From CAIQQQ01 sp040399685 (GTDB lineage Bacteria > Pseudomonadota > Alphaproteobacteria > Acetobacterales > Acetobacteraceae): a stretch of DNA of 64,000 nt. Location: positions 1-64,000 of the forward strand of contig JBBART010000015.1 of the NCBI GenBank assembly GCA_040399685.1, given 5' to 3'. A program made the position numbers and the translations under genes. The notes beneath the pieces were generated by a model, which did no database searches, was not told where the DNA came from, and saw nothing but the letters and a program-made list of their open reading frames with translations. Every line of letters starts with the position of its first letter. Within the stretch, counting starts at the first letter, position 1. Shown here one piece after another: positions 17,855-29,534 of this stretch.

Positions 17855-19246
17855 ATGAGCGACCAATTCGACGTCATCGTCATCGGCTCCGGCCCGGGCG
17901 GCTATGTGTGCGCCATTCGCGCCGCACAATTGGGCCTGAAGGTCGCCTGCGTTGAAAAGCGCGCCACCCTCGGCGGCACCTGCCTCAACATCGGCTGTAT
18001 CCCGTCCAAGGCGCTGCTGCAATCCTCGGAGAACTACGAGGAAGCCACCCATCATTTCGCCGATCACGGCATCATCCTCGGTGAGGTGAAGCTCGATCTG
18101 GCCCGTATGCACGCGCGCAAGGCCGAGGTTGTCGGCGCCAACACCAAAGGCGTGGAATTCCTGTTCAAGAAGAACAAGATCACCTGCCTCAAGGGCACCG
18201 GCGTTATCACCGCGCCGGGCAAGGTTTCGGTCGACGGCACCGAATACGCCGCCAAGCACATCGTCATTGCCACCGGCAGCGAGAGCACGCCGCTTCCGGG
18301 CGTGGAAGTGGACGAGACCACCATCGTCACGTCCACCGGCGCGTTGGAACTCTCGGCGGTTCCGGACCATCTGGTTGTCATCGGCGGCGGCGTGATTGGC
18401 CTTGAACTGGGCAGCGTCTGGTCGCGCCTCGGCGCCAAGGTGACGGTGATCGAATATCTCGACCGCCTCATCCCCGGCACGGACGACGAAGTGGCCAAGG
18501 CGTTCCAGCGCGTGCTGAGCAAGCAGGGCTTCACGTTCAAGCTCGGCGCCAAGGTGACCAAGGCTGTCAAGACGGCCGAGGGCGTGGAACTGACCGTCGA
18601 ACCCGCCAAGGGCGGCGATGCCGAGACGATCAAGGCCGACGTGGTGCTGCTGGCCATCGGCCGCCGCGCCTACACCGAGAGCCTGGGCCTTGCCGCCGTG
18701 GGCGTTGAGACCGATGCGCGTGGCCGCGTGGTCACCAACGGGCATTTCGCCACCAACGTGCCCGGCATCTACGCCATCGGCGACGTGATTGCCGGGCCGA
18801 TGTTGGCGCACAAGGCAGAGGACGAGGGCGTGGCGCTGGCAGAAATGCTGGTGGGCCAGGCTGGGCACGTGAATTACGGCGTGATCCCGGGCGTGATCTA
18901 CACCTGGCCGGAAGTGGCCACCGTGGGCAAGACCGAGGAAGAACTGAAGGCGGAAGGCGTGGCCTACGCCGTCGGCAAGTTCCCCTTCACCGCCAATGGC
19001 CGCGCCCGCGCGATGGGCATGACCGATGGCTTCGTGAAAATCCTGGCCGACAAGCGCACCGACAAGCTGCTCGGCGCGCATATCCTGGGCCCCGACGCCG
19101 GCACGCTGATCGCTGAAATCGCCACCGCCATGGAGTTCGGCGCTTCGTCCGAGGATGTGGCCCGCATCTGCCACGCCCACCCGACCTTGTCCGAGTCGGT
19201 GAAGGAAGCCGCCCTCGCCGTGGACGGCCGCGCGCTGCACATCTGA
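17855..19246 (+). CDS. lpd: Dihydrolipoyl dehydrogenase (E3)
   Basis: FAD enzyme reoxidising dihydrolipoamide with NAD (463 residues). The FAD motif GSGPGGYVCAIRAAQLG begins at residue 11. The redox disulfide is C43/C48 in GGTCLNIGCIPSKALL. The NAD-binding GGGVIGLELGSVWSRLG lies mid-protein and the catalytic His in HAHPTLSE near the C-terminus. Its location after sucAB indicates the E3 of the 2-oxoglutarate dehydrogenase complex. Its stop overlaps the pdxA start by one base (TGATG). Confidence 0.97.
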   Translation: MSDQFDVIVIGSGPGGYVCAIRAAQLGLKVACVEKRATLGGTCLNIGCIPSKALLQSSENYEEATHHFADHGIILGEVKLDLARMHARKAEVVGANTKGVEFLFKKNKITCLKGTGVITAPGKVSVDGTEYAAKHIVIATGSESTPLPGVEVDETTIVTSTGALELSAVPDHLVVIGGGVIGLELGSVWSRLGAKVTVIEYLDRLIPGTDDEVAKAFQRVLSKQGFTFKLGAKVTKAVKTAEGVELTVEPAKGGDAETIKADVVLLAIGRRAYTESLGLAAVGVETDARGRVVTNGHFATNVPGIYAIGDVIAGPMLAHKAEDEGVALAEMLVGQAGHVNYGVIPGVIYTWPEVATVGKTEEELKAEGVAYAVGKFPFTANGRARAMGMTDGFVKILADKRTDKLLGAHILGPDAGTLIAEIATAMEFGASSEDVARICHAHPTLSESVKEAALAVDGRALHI

Positions 19247-20214
19247 TGGCAACACCTCTCGCGCTGACCATGGGAGACCCGGCCGGGATTGGGCCTGAGA
19301 TCACCCTGGCGGCGTGGGAGGCGCTGCGCGGCGGCCATCCCTTCGTGGTGATCGGCGATCCCGCGCTCTACCCTGGCTGTAGGATTGTGGGCTCCGCCGC
19401 CGAGGCCGCAGATGTTTTCCCAGACTTCCTCCCTGTCCTGGCCCTGCCCCTGGCACGCCCCGCCACCGCCGGCACGCCGGACGTGGGAAACGCCCATGCC
19501 GTCATCGAGTCGATCCTGCGTGCCGTTCGGCTGACGCAGGCGGGCGATACGTCCGCCTGCGTCACCAACCCGATCAGCAAGGCGATTCTCCACGGCGCCG
19601 GCTTCGCCTATCCTGGGCACACCGAATATCTCGCAGCCCTGACCGACACCGTGCTGCCGGTGATGATGCTGGCGGCCCCTGCCCTGCGTGTGGTGCCGAT
19701 CACCATCCATGTGTCGCTGCAACGCGCGATCCTGGAACTGACGCCGGCCATGATCATCGACACCTGCCGCGTGACGCATACGGCGCTGCGCCGTGATTTC
19801 GGCATCTCCCATCCCCGCCTTGCCATTGCCGGCCTGAACCCGCACGCGGGCGAAGACGGCGCCATGGGCGATGAGGAAGCGCGCATTATCCAGCCCGCCA
19901 TCGACCAGTTGCGCGCCGAAGGCATGGATGTGACAGGCCCCTGGCCGCCCGACACCATGTTCACCGCCCGCGCCCGCCCGCAGTATGACGTGGCGATGTG
20001 CATGTATCACGACCAGGCGCTTATCCCGCTGAAAACGCTGGATATGGATGGCGGCGTGAACGTGACATTGGGCTTGCCGATCATCCGCACGTCCCCAGAT
20101 CATGGAACAGCGTTCGGCATTGCCGGGCTCGGCCAGGCCGACCCTGGCAGCCTGATCGCCGCCATCGACCTCGCGGCCCAACTGGTCGCCCGAAAGGAAA
20201 TTATCGCGTGTTGA
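19246..20214 (+). CDS. pdxA: 4-hydroxythreonine-4-phosphate dehydrogenase
   Basis: Step of DXP-dependent pyridoxal phosphate synthesis: NAD-dependent oxidation of 4-phosphohydroxy-L-threonine. The 322-residue product begins with the signature TMGDPAGIGPEI. VTNPISKAILHGAGF, GHTEYLA (metal-binding His), LNPHAGEDG and YHDQALIPLK are visible, as is the C-terminal SPDHGTAF motif. It is translationally coupled to lpd and overlaps pdxJ by 7 bases, so it makes a two-gene PLP module at the end of the TCA cluster. Confidence 0.94.
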   Translation: MATPLALTMGDPAGIGPEITLAAWEALRGGHPFVVIGDPALYPGCRIVGSAAEAADVFPDFLPVLALPLARPATAGTPDVGNAHAVIESILRAVRLTQAGDTSACVTNPISKAILHGAGFAYPGHTEYLAALTDTVLPVMMLAAPALRVVPITIHVSLQRAILELTPAMIIDTCRVTHTALRRDFGISHPRLAIAGLNPHAGEDGAMGDEEARIIQPAIDQLRAEGMDVTGPWPPDTMFTARARPQYDVAMCMYHDQALIPLKTLDMDGGVNVTLGLPIIRTSPDHGTAFGIAGLGQADPGSLIAAIDLAAQLVARKEIIAC

Positions 20215-20918
20215 GATTGGGTGTGAACGTCGATCACGTGGCCACGTTGCGCAATGCCCGCGGCGGGCTGCACCCCGATCCACTGGCGGCGGCCAGGCTG
20301 GCCATCGCGTCCGGTGCTGACGGCATCACCATCCATCTGCGCGAGGACCGCCGCCATATCCGCGACGCCGATGTGGCCGCCATGCGCCACGGCATCACCG
20401 CGCCGTTGAATTTCGAGATGGCGGGCACCGACGAGATGGTGCGAATCGCCCTTGAAACCCGCCCGAATGCCTGCTGCATCGTACCGGAAAAGCGCACGGA
20501 AGTGACGACCGAAGGCGGGCTGGACGTGGCCGGCCAGCATGCCAGCCTGCGGCCGATGGTGCAGGCACTGAAGGCCGCCGGCATCCGGGTGTCGCTGTTC
20601 GTGGATGCGGATGCCCACCAGTTGCGCGCCTCGGCAGATATCGGCGCCGATATCGTGGAACTGCACACCGGCGCCTATGCCCATGGCGACGCCGGCGCGT
20701 TCGAGCGCCTCGCCACGGGAGCCACGCTGGCGCATTTGCTCGGCCTGGAAGTACACGCCGGCCACGGACTGACCTATGACAACGTGGCAGCGGTGGCAGC
20801 CTTGCCGCAGGTGATGGAACTGAACATTGGCCATTTCATCATCGGGCAAGCCGTCTTCGACGGGCTTCCCACCGTTATTCACACGTTTCGGGCCTTGATG
20901 CGTGCGGCACGCGGCTGA
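20208..20918 (+). CDS. pdxJ: Pyridoxine 5'-phosphate synthase
   Basis: Condenses the PdxA product with 1-deoxyxylulose 5-phosphate to pyridoxine 5'-phosphate. The 236-residue TIM barrel begins GVNVDHVATLRNARGG. TIHLREDRRHI, the catalytic Glu region FEMAGTDEM, VPEKRTEVTTEGGLDV and the C-terminal LNIGHFIIGQAVF are clear. The start is a GTG at 20208 inside the end of pdxA, with AAAGGA about 9 bp upstream. The 145 bp downstream before the next small gene shows nothing. Confidence 0.94.
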   Translation: MLRLGVNVDHVATLRNARGGLHPDPLAAARLAIASGADGITIHLREDRRHIRDADVAAMRHGITAPLNFEMAGTDEMVRIALETRPNACCIVPEKRTEVTTEGGLDVAGQHASLRPMVQALKAAGIRVSLFVDADAHQLRASADIGADIVELHTGAYAHGDAGAFERLATGATLAHLLGLEVHAGHGLTYDNVAAVAALPQVMELNIGHFIIGQAVFDGLPTVIHTFRALMRAARG

Positions 20919-21063
20919 TCGAGGGACCTCTTTATTGACCGGAACCTGAGGCTTTCAGCCGGATTGTAGCGAGGGGCCGTCAAGAGCGCTGGCGATTGAC
21001 GGATCTCGCCCCTCAGTTGCGCGCCATTCACCGATTGGCGCTCCTTCCGGAAGGATCAATGCC

Positions 21064-21330
21064 ATGTTGCGTACCACAGTCACTGCTGCTGCGCTGACAC
21101 TGACGCTTGCCACGTCACCCGCTTTCGCCCAGGGCGGCGGCGACAATTCTGAAGTGGGCATGTGCCGAAACCGACTCGAACAAACGCAATTGCTGACACA
21201 GGCGCAAAAAGACGAGGCGAAAAAGGCTGCTGCGACCAAGCAGTGGCAGTTGGCCCAGAAAGCGATGACCAGTGGCAACGCAACCGAATGCCTGGTGCAG
21301 TTGGACCAGGTTGACCGGATCTTAAGGTAG
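21064..21330 (+). CDS. Small exported protein of unknown function
   Basis: An 88-residue protein with a clear signal peptide (MLRTTVTAAALTLTLA, cleavage after AFA). The mature part of about 65 residues is helical and Gln/Lys/Ala-rich with two cysteines (in MCRNRL and ECLVQL) that could form a disulfide in the periplasm. AAGGATCA lies before the ATG. It stands alone between pdxJ and the convergent cupin gene. No family is recognised. Confidence 0.6.
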   Translation: MLRTTVTAAALTLTLATSPAFAQGGGDNSEVGMCRNRLEQTQLLTQAQKDEAKKAAATKQWQLAQKAMTSGNATECLVQLDQVDRILR

Positions 21331-21394
21331 GCTGCAACCGGCTTTAACGACGCGGCATTCGGCGTGGGTCCGCACCACGGGCCCGCGCCGTCTC

Positions 21395-21745
21395 CTATGC
21401 AACCCCTTGTCTGTGTTCTTCGAAGCTACCGGGATGCTTGTCGCCCGCCACGCTCGGCGATTTCACCACCACGCAACACGCGGCCGTCACCGCGTGAAAG
21501 CCCGTCGCTTCCCCAGGCTCGATCACGATGACATCACCGCAGCCCCATCGCTGGCCCATCATTTCGATATCACCCTCGATCACGACAGTGATTTCAGTCG
21601 CAACGCGGTGATGATGTTCCCCCTCGCGCATACCGGCGGCATAACGCTTGATGGCCACTTCGCAGGCTGACATCTGGTGCGCAGCGGGGGTGAAGTCGCC
21701 CACGAACCAGCCGCCCAGCATATCATCCATCCGCATGTGCCTCAT
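21395..21745 (-). CDS. Cupin-domain protein
   Basis: A single-domain cupin of 116 residues. The metal-binding motif GEHHHRVATEITVVIEGDI supplies two or three His and a Glu, and the second cupin motif is GDVIVIEPGEATGFHAV. Cupins of this size act as sugar-phosphate epimerases/isomerases or ligand sensors; nothing here selects one. It is the last gene of a five-gene operon. The ATG at 21745 overlaps the upstream stop as ATGA, matching the coupling of the other four genes, so I prefer it to a GTG at 21757. Confidence 0.65.
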   Translation of the reverse strand: MRHMRMDDMLGGWFVGDFTPAAHQMSACEVAIKRYAAGMREGEHHHRVATEITVVIEGDIEMMGQRWGCGDVIVIEPGEATGFHAVTAACCVVVKSPSVAGDKHPGSFEEHRQGVA

Positions 21746-22461
21746 GCGTTCGCCCACTCCAACGACTCAGCCTCGAAGACGGATGCCTGGCGGCGGGATT
21801 TCAGCGGGTGATAATGCCGCGCCTCGATCTCGAATGCGCCAAGCCGCTTTTGACGCAGCACCATCTCGTTGAGGGTGAGACTCACGAAAAACCGCCCATC
21901 CACCTGGGCGTCCTTACGGATCATGTCCTGCGCCGCGCGGATGAAATCCCCGCCCCGGCGATACCATGTGAAGCCGGCGCTGGCGTGGCGCGAGATGGGG
22001 TGCTTCTCCGCCGCCTCCACGATCAGCCCCTCCTCCAGCCGGACATGCGAATAGCGCGGGTGGAGAGATGGGAACGTGACCACGCCCGCATCCAGTTCCC
22101 GGGTCCGGAAATCGCTGATAACGCCGCTCGGGTCCACGTCCAGATACTCGTTGCTGTTCAGCAGCAGCAACTCCCGGTCCGCATCGATATGCGGCGTGCA
22201 GAGCAACGCGGTACACGCCGCCCCGCCCGTCTCTCCCGCCACCGACACCACGGTGGCGCCAGGACATGACAGGCCGATCACGCTGTCGATCCGAAAGCGC
22301 CGGATATCCTGGGCGCGCACTGCGAACACCATCGCAGCACCCAGGGTGTGGCCGATCTGGGCGAAGCGTTCCACCAGCAGCACGCCGTCATTCTCCACCA
22401 GCCACAAGGGCGGCGCGTCCGGCTCGCTCGCATGCCCGGCGCCCAACACCAGCATTTTCAT
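21742..22461 (-). CDS. Divergent nucleotidyltransferase-like protein (paralogue of the operon's first gene)
   Basis: A 239-residue protein that aligns by eye with the product at 23713-24471. Both have a G-[EQ]-T-x-G-A-A-C-T motif (about residue 77), an N-S-x-x-Y-x-D-[IV]-D motif (about 103) and an AEKxPIS motif. Here the N-terminal nucleotide loop GxGxR is replaced by LGAGHASEPDAPPL, and the NSD of the paralogue reads NSN. It may therefore bind rather than activate substrate, or use a different donor. It overlaps its neighbours on both sides by 4 bases (ATGA). Confidence 0.55.
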   Translation of the reverse strand: MKMLVLGAGHASEPDAPPLWLVENDGVLLVERFAQIGHTLGAAMVFAVRAQDIRRFRIDSVIGLSCPGATVVSVAGETGGAACTALLCTPHIDADRELLLLNSNEYLDVDPSGVISDFRTRELDAGVVTFPSLHPRYSHVRLEEGLIVEAAEKHPISRHASAGFTWYRRGGDFIRAAQDMIRKDAQVDGRFFVSLTLNEMVLRQKRLGAFEIEARHYHPLKSRRQASVFEAESLEWANA

Positions 22462-23090
22462 GCGGCCATCGCGTGCTGATGGTGGGACATGTGTTGATGA
22501 ATGACGGCGTAGGTGACGTCATCCACGCTGTCCACCTGCAGCACATGCGCCCCGGCTGCCCGGGCGGCGCGCACGCCGTTGTCGTGATCTTCGACCACCA
22601 GGCATTCCCATGGCTCCACGCCAAAGCGGCTTATGGCTTTAAGATAGATTTCCGGGTCCGGCTTGGGGTGCGCCACGTCCTGGTTCGACAAGGTGAACGC
22701 CAGATACGGGTCCAGTGCCGCGCGTTGCATCATCATGTCGATGGTGGCGCGGACGGAATTCGAACAGACCGCGATCTGAATGCCCTGCGCGTGCAGCCGG
22801 CTGAGCGCGTATTCATGGATGAAGCGCGGCCGGCATTGGGTGGCCACCAGTTCCATGGTGTAGAGCTGCTTCATATCGTTGATGAAATCGTGCAGATCCT
22901 GGGGAATCTTGTTCTCGGCTGACAGCATTTGCAGCTTCCGTCGCGTCGGCAGGCCATCGAAGCTGGTGAGGTGGTCATGCCGGCTGATCTGGCAGCCGAA
23001 CAACGCCAATGCGCGATTCAGCGCCTGATAATGCCAGTCCTTTGCCTCGATCAGCACGCCGTCCATGTCGAACGCGATGGCTTTGATCAC
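22458..23090 (-). CDS. HAD-superfamily hydrolase (phosphatase)
   Basis: A 210-residue HAD-IA phosphatase with motif I FDMDGVLIEAKDWH at the N-terminus, a helical cap, motif II CSNS, the motif III Lys in HPKPDPEIYL, and motif IV VVEDHDNGVRAARAAG. It resembles beta-phosphoglucomutase/sugar phosphatase relatives. The start is a GTG at 23090 preceded by GGAGG. It overlaps the upstream GDPD-like gene by 4 bases (GTGA) and the downstream gene by 4 (ATGA). The substrate is probably a small phosphorylated sugar or polyol, inferred from the operon. Confidence 0.75.
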   Translation of the reverse strand: MIKAIAFDMDGVLIEAKDWHYQALNRALALFGCQISRHDHLTSFDGLPTRRKLQMLSAENKIPQDLHDFINDMKQLYTMELVATQCRPRFIHEYALSRLHAQGIQIAVCSNSVRATIDMMMQRAALDPYLAFTLSNQDVAHPKPDPEIYLKAISRFGVEPWECLVVEDHDNGVRAARAAGAHVLQVDSVDDVTYAVIHQHMSHHQHAMAA

Positions 23091-23716
23091 GCGGTCCTCC
23101 CGAAGAAGCTGCACGCATCCTCGGGCAGATCAGTGCACAGCATCAGTTCGGGATTGTCCTTATTCTGCGAGGCCAACAAACGCGCCCACAGCGCCAGATG
23201 GCAGCGCCCGTGCAGTTCGGACGACACGATCGCCACGCGCTTGCCGTCATGCAGGAAGCCGGCAATGTCGGCCTCGGTGAACCAGTCGGACACGAAGCCA
23301 TCCACCCAGACGCCGATGGCCTGATCATACAGCGCCGGCCGGCGTTCGTATTCACTGGCACGGGTGAAAACCGGCAGGCCCAGCCGGATCTGCACCACAG
23401 CCTCAGGCACCGACATGTCGAAGGTGAACCAGTTTGACGCCCCCCAGTCCCGAAGCTGCGTCTGGAGCGCCCGGGCAAGGCCGTCGGACTTGATGTTCAG
23501 CGCCAATGGCAAGCCGCGGCCGTTGAGGATATCGAGCAAGCTCGCCAGCAACATCGCAGACGCATCGGCCATATCGTGGGAGATCACCAATTCTCCAGCC
23601 CGGTCCCGGATATCTGTCTCGGTGCCGAAGCCGAGATCGAACGACCGCTGAAACGCAACCGGCTGGTTCTTCTCGCCACCGTCCCGCCAATAGCCACGAT
23701 GGCTGAGGATGATCAC
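23087..23716 (-). CDS. Glycerophosphodiester phosphodiesterase-like protein
   Basis: A 209-residue TIM-barrel protein with the GDPD signature at the N-terminus: SHRGYW, then ETDIRD about 25 residues on and SHDM after that, giving the His/Glu/Asp/His set expected for metal and catalysis. It is shorter than standard GlpQ (about 250 or more) and lacks a signal peptide, so it is probably cytoplasmic. It is coupled to genes on both sides. Related short GDPD-like proteins occur in polysaccharide loci, but the role here is unknown. Confidence 0.65.
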   Translation of the reverse strand: MIILSHRGYWRDGGEKNQPVAFQRSFDLGFGTETDIRDRAGELVISHDMADASAMLLASLLDILNGRGLPLALNIKSDGLARALQTQLRDWGASNWFTFDMSVPEAVVQIRLGLPVFTRASEYERRPALYDQAIGVWVDGFVSDWFTEADIAGFLHDGKRVAIVSSELHGRCHLALWARLLASQNKDNPELMLCTDLPEDACSFFGRTA

Positions 23717-24471
23717 CTCATCGCCCCGGCGATACGACGCGACAGGTCTGTCGCCAGGAAGCGGTTGAGATCGGTGGGAATGCCCAGGCCATACATGCCG
23801 CAGCCGTCAGGACCGATATCGTGCACCCCAATGGCAGCACCCTCGGCAATCATGTGGTTATAGGTCGGCGCCACGTAGAACTCGCCACCCACCCGCTCAC
23901 CATGCGCCACCATAAGCTCGGCCGCCGCCACGAAGTCACAGCCATGGATGAAATTGTAGATGCCAACGGTGGCAAAGCTGGAAATCGGCTGCTTCTCCGC
24001 CACCTGCATCACCAGACCCGCCTGGTCCAACGCCACGTAGGACCATTTTGGATCCCGCGCCTGCATCGTCATGATCAGACCGTCCAGCCCGTGCCGGTCG
24101 AGTGTCTCCAGATACGGGTTGATGTCGATATCCACATACTGGTCGCTGTTGGCGATCATCAGGCTGGCATCGGTGTCGATCAGATGTCGGGCCGCAAGCA
24201 CCGTGCAGGCGGCTCCTTCGGTCTGGCCGTCCAGCAGCACCACCGCGCAACCGGGCGCCCATTCGGTCAGTCGCCGCCCCATGTCGTAGGCCTCGTCATG
24301 GGCACGCTGGCAGATGAAGATGAAGCGATGCGGGCGCACGGGACGAATATTGCCGATCACCATCTGGATCATCGGCATGCCATGCACGTCGACCAGCGGC
24401 TTCGGTAGACGATAGCCGGCCTTTGCGAACCGGCTGCCGCGGCCCGCCATCGGCACCACGATATTCAACAT
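23713..24471 (-). CDS. Sugar-phosphate nucleotidyltransferase-like protein
   Basis: First gene of the five-gene operon (252 residues). The N-terminal PMAGRGSRFAKAGYRLPKPL is the GxGxR...PKPL nucleotide-binding loop of NTP-transferase enzymes. GQTEGAACT and NSDQYVDID follow, the second supplying the metal-binding Asp. Enzymes of this group activate sugar or polyol phosphates as NDP- or CDP-derivatives. It starts with ATG at 24471, about 90 bp from the atp operon terminator, and couples to the GDPD-like gene by ATGA. Confidence 0.7.
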   Translation of the reverse strand: MLNIVVPMAGRGSRFAKAGYRLPKPLVDVHGMPMIQMVIGNIRPVRPHRFIFICQRAHDEAYDMGRRLTEWAPGCAVVLLDGQTEGAACTVLAARHLIDTDASLMIANSDQYVDIDINPYLETLDRHGLDGLIMTMQARDPKWSYVALDQAGLVMQVAEKQPISSFATVGIYNFIHGCDFVAAAELMVAHGERVGGEFYVAPTYNHMIAEGAAIGVHDIGPDGCGMYGLGIPTDLNRFLATDLSRRIAGAMR

Positions 24472-24554
24472 CGACTGTCCATCCGGCTCTTACGGGTGAT
24501 GAACATGCCCATTTGGAGGATGTCACGCGAGTACGGTGAAGTACGGGCAGCTCC

Positions 24555-24591
24555 ACAACAAAAAACGCGGGACCATACAGGCCCCGCGTTT
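24555..24591 (-). terminator. Terminator of the ATP synthase operon
   Basis: A 9-bp perfect stem (24563-24571 with 24583-24591), with 11-nt loop. On the minus strand it is followed by a T run and TTGTTG. It starts 30 bp after the atpC stop codon. The rest of the 150-bp gap must hold the promoter of the next operon, but I see no strong boxes. Confidence 0.75.
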
Positions 24592-24621
24592 CTCATTTCG
24601 TTCAAGACGCATCAGAAGCGA

Positions 24622-25029
24622 TCAGGCCGCCTGGGCTGCCTCAATCATCGCGCGTGCAGCCTGCATGCGCTCCATTGCGGCATCCAGGGCCGGCATGTCG
24701 GTCTTGCTAGCGGCGGCATAGGCTGCCTCCGCTGCGGTCAAACGGGCCTGGCCTTCGGTGCGGCTGACATCGGCAACTTCCGTCGCCTCGGTTGCCAGCA
24801 CCGTCACCCGCGTCGGTGTCACTTCGGCGAACCCGCCGGAGACGTAAAGCTGTTCCGTGACGGCGTTGCCCTGATAGAGGCGGATCGTGCCAGCACGCAG
24901 CAGCACGATCATCGGGGCATGATCCGGCAAGACGCCCATCTCACCCTCGGCGGCCGGAATCACCACCATGTCCACAGTCTTGGACAGCAGCAGCTTTTCC
25001 GGGCTCACGATTTCCAGATCGAACGGCAT
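24622..25029 (-). CDS. atpC: F1 ATP synthase epsilon subunit
   Basis: Regulatory central-stalk subunit (135 residues). N-terminal beta sandwich (FDLEIVSPEKLLLSKTVDMVVIP split over the first 30 residues, with GEMGVLPDHAPMI) and a C-terminal Ala-rich helical hairpin. It is last in atpHAGDC, 15 bp after atpD, and is followed by the terminator. Confidence 0.95.
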   Translation of the reverse strand: MPFDLEIVSPEKLLLSKTVDMVVIPAAEGEMGVLPDHAPMIVLLRAGTIRLYQGNAVTEQLYVSGGFAEVTPTRVTVLATEATEVADVSRTEGQARLTAAEAAYAAASKTDMPALDAAMERMQAARAMIEAAQAA

Positions 25030-25044
25030 TGTCTTTTCCTTAGA

Positions 25045-26478
<1,434 letters not shown>

Positions 26479-26504
26479 AATCGACTCCTAAATTTCGCGA
26501 CGGA

Positions 26505-27401
26505 TCAGAGGGCTTCGGCGCCCGAGATGATCTCGATCAGTTCTTTGGTGATGTTCGCCTGACGCGCCCGGTTATAGGTCTGCGACAGACGCTTGATCAT
26601 GTCGCCCGCGTTGCGCGTGGCGTTGTCCATCGAGGTCATTCGCGCGCCATGCTCGCCCGCCGCTGATTCGAGCAGCGAACGGTAGATCTGGATCGCGAGG
26701 TTCTGCGGCAGCAGCTTCGCCAGCAGATCTTCCTCATCAGGCTCATATTCATAGACTGGCAACGGCGTGCCTGGCGGCACTTCGATCGAGACCTTCGTCG
26801 TCGGCAGCGGGGTCGGGATCAACTGCATTTCGGTCGGGATCTGGGCGATCACCGAGCCGAAGCGGTTGTAGACCACGGTGCAGACATCGAACGAACCTTC
26901 GCCGAGCATGGCCGTCACCTTGAGGGCGATGTCCTGCGCGTCGTTGAAGTTGATCGACTTGCGGCCGGCATAGGAAATGCCTTCGTCCAGCAGGTTGGCG
27001 CTCATCTCGCGGCGCAGATAGTCACGCCCCTTGCGGCCGACCGTGAGGATTTTCACGGTCTTGCCTTCGAGTTCCAGACGACGCGTCACATTGCGGGCCA
27101 GACGGCCCACGTTTGTGTTGAACGCGCCGGCCAGACCGCGATCGGCGGTGACGACGACAAGGAGATGGACCTTGTCCGCCCCCGTGCCGACCAACATGCG
27201 TGGAGCAGTCGGGCTGCCCACGACGCTTTCGCCAAGCGAAGCCAGCATCCGTTCCATGCGCTGGGCATAGGGACGGGCCGCCTCGGCCTGGCTCTGCGCC
27301 CGACGCAGCTTGGATGCCGCGACCATTTTCATGGCCGACGTGATCTTCTGCGTCGATTTTACGGAGTTAATCCGTACGCGGAGCGTCTTTAGGCTGGGCA
27401 T
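26505..27401 (-). CDS. atpG: F1 ATP synthase gamma subunit
   Basis: Rotating central-stalk subunit (298 residues). The N-terminal helix MPSLKTLRVRINSVKSTQKI and the C-terminal helix ARQANITKELIEIISGAEAL are family hallmarks, with the DRGLAGAFNTNV motif between them. It lies 14 bp after atpA and 26 bp before atpD. Confidence 0.96.
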   Translation of the reverse strand: MPSLKTLRVRINSVKSTQKITSAMKMVAASKLRRAQSQAEAARPYAQRMERMLASLGESVVGSPTAPRMLVGTGADKVHLLVVVTADRGLAGAFNTNVGRLARNVTRRLELEGKTVKILTVGRKGRDYLRREMSANLLDEGISYAGRKSINFNDAQDIALKVTAMLGEGSFDVCTVVYNRFGSVIAQIPTEMQLIPTPLPTTKVSIEVPPGTPLPVYEYEPDEEDLLAKLLPQNLAIQIYRSLLESAAGEHGARMTSMDNATRNAGDMIKRLSQTYNRARQANITKELIEIISGAEAL

Positions 27402-27415
27402 TGCTTAAACCCCGA

Positions 27416-28944
<1,529 letters not shown>

Positions 28945-28945
<1 letters not shown>

Positions 28946-29496
28946 CACGCGGCTCCCTTCATAGCGTACTGCAGGCGCTGCAGACGGCTTTTGATGCTGG
29001 TGTCATAAAGGCGGGCGCCGATCTTGACGATCAGGCCACCCAGAATGGATTCATCGACGCGCTTGGCGATATTGACCGTGCCGTAGCCGGCCTCGATGAG
29101 GCGTGCGAGGAGCTGCTGCTCCTGCACATCGGTGAGCGGATGGGCCGACGTGACCTCAGCCATCACAACGCCGCGCTTCTCTGCCACAAGGGCTGCGAAG
29201 CGGGCGACGATGGCGCGCAGGAAAGCGAGCCTGCGGTTGGCCACGACCACACCCGTGAAATCGGTGATGATCTTGGTGAAGCCCTGCTCGACCAGAACCG
29301 CGTGCATGGCTTTCTGGGCCGAGTTCACGTCGATGAGGGGGCTTTCGAGGAGACGACGCAGAAGTGGGCTCTCGTCGATCAGGCGGCCGAGGCCGTCCAT
29401 CTGATCAACGGTGTGATCGAGCAGGTTCTGGTCGCTGGCGAGGGAGTACAGAGCGGTGGCATACCGATCCGTGAGTCCACCGCCGCTGGAAATCAT
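28945..29496 (-). CDS. atpH: F1 ATP synthase delta subunit
   Basis: Peripheral-stalk subunit joining F1 to the b subunits (183 residues from the ATG). RYATALYSLA near the N-terminus, and VDESILGGLIVKIGARLYDTSIKSRL near the C-terminus (here split: VDESILGGLIV, then GARLYDTS), are OSCP/delta signatures. The start is uncertain: ATG at 29496 has no clear ribosome binding site, and a TTG at 29514 is in frame. It is the first gene of the operon; the Fo genes are not in the window. Confidence 0.94.
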
Positions 29497-29534
29497 GGAG
29501 GCGCCAGAGGCCAAGAGTGCGTTTCCGTCTGCTG

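Noticed and set aside
16538..19255. Long minus-strand open frame (about 900 codons) opposite sucB and lpd
   Set aside because: It is antisense to two well-supported genes and has no recognisable domain; such shadow frames are common in high-GC DNA.
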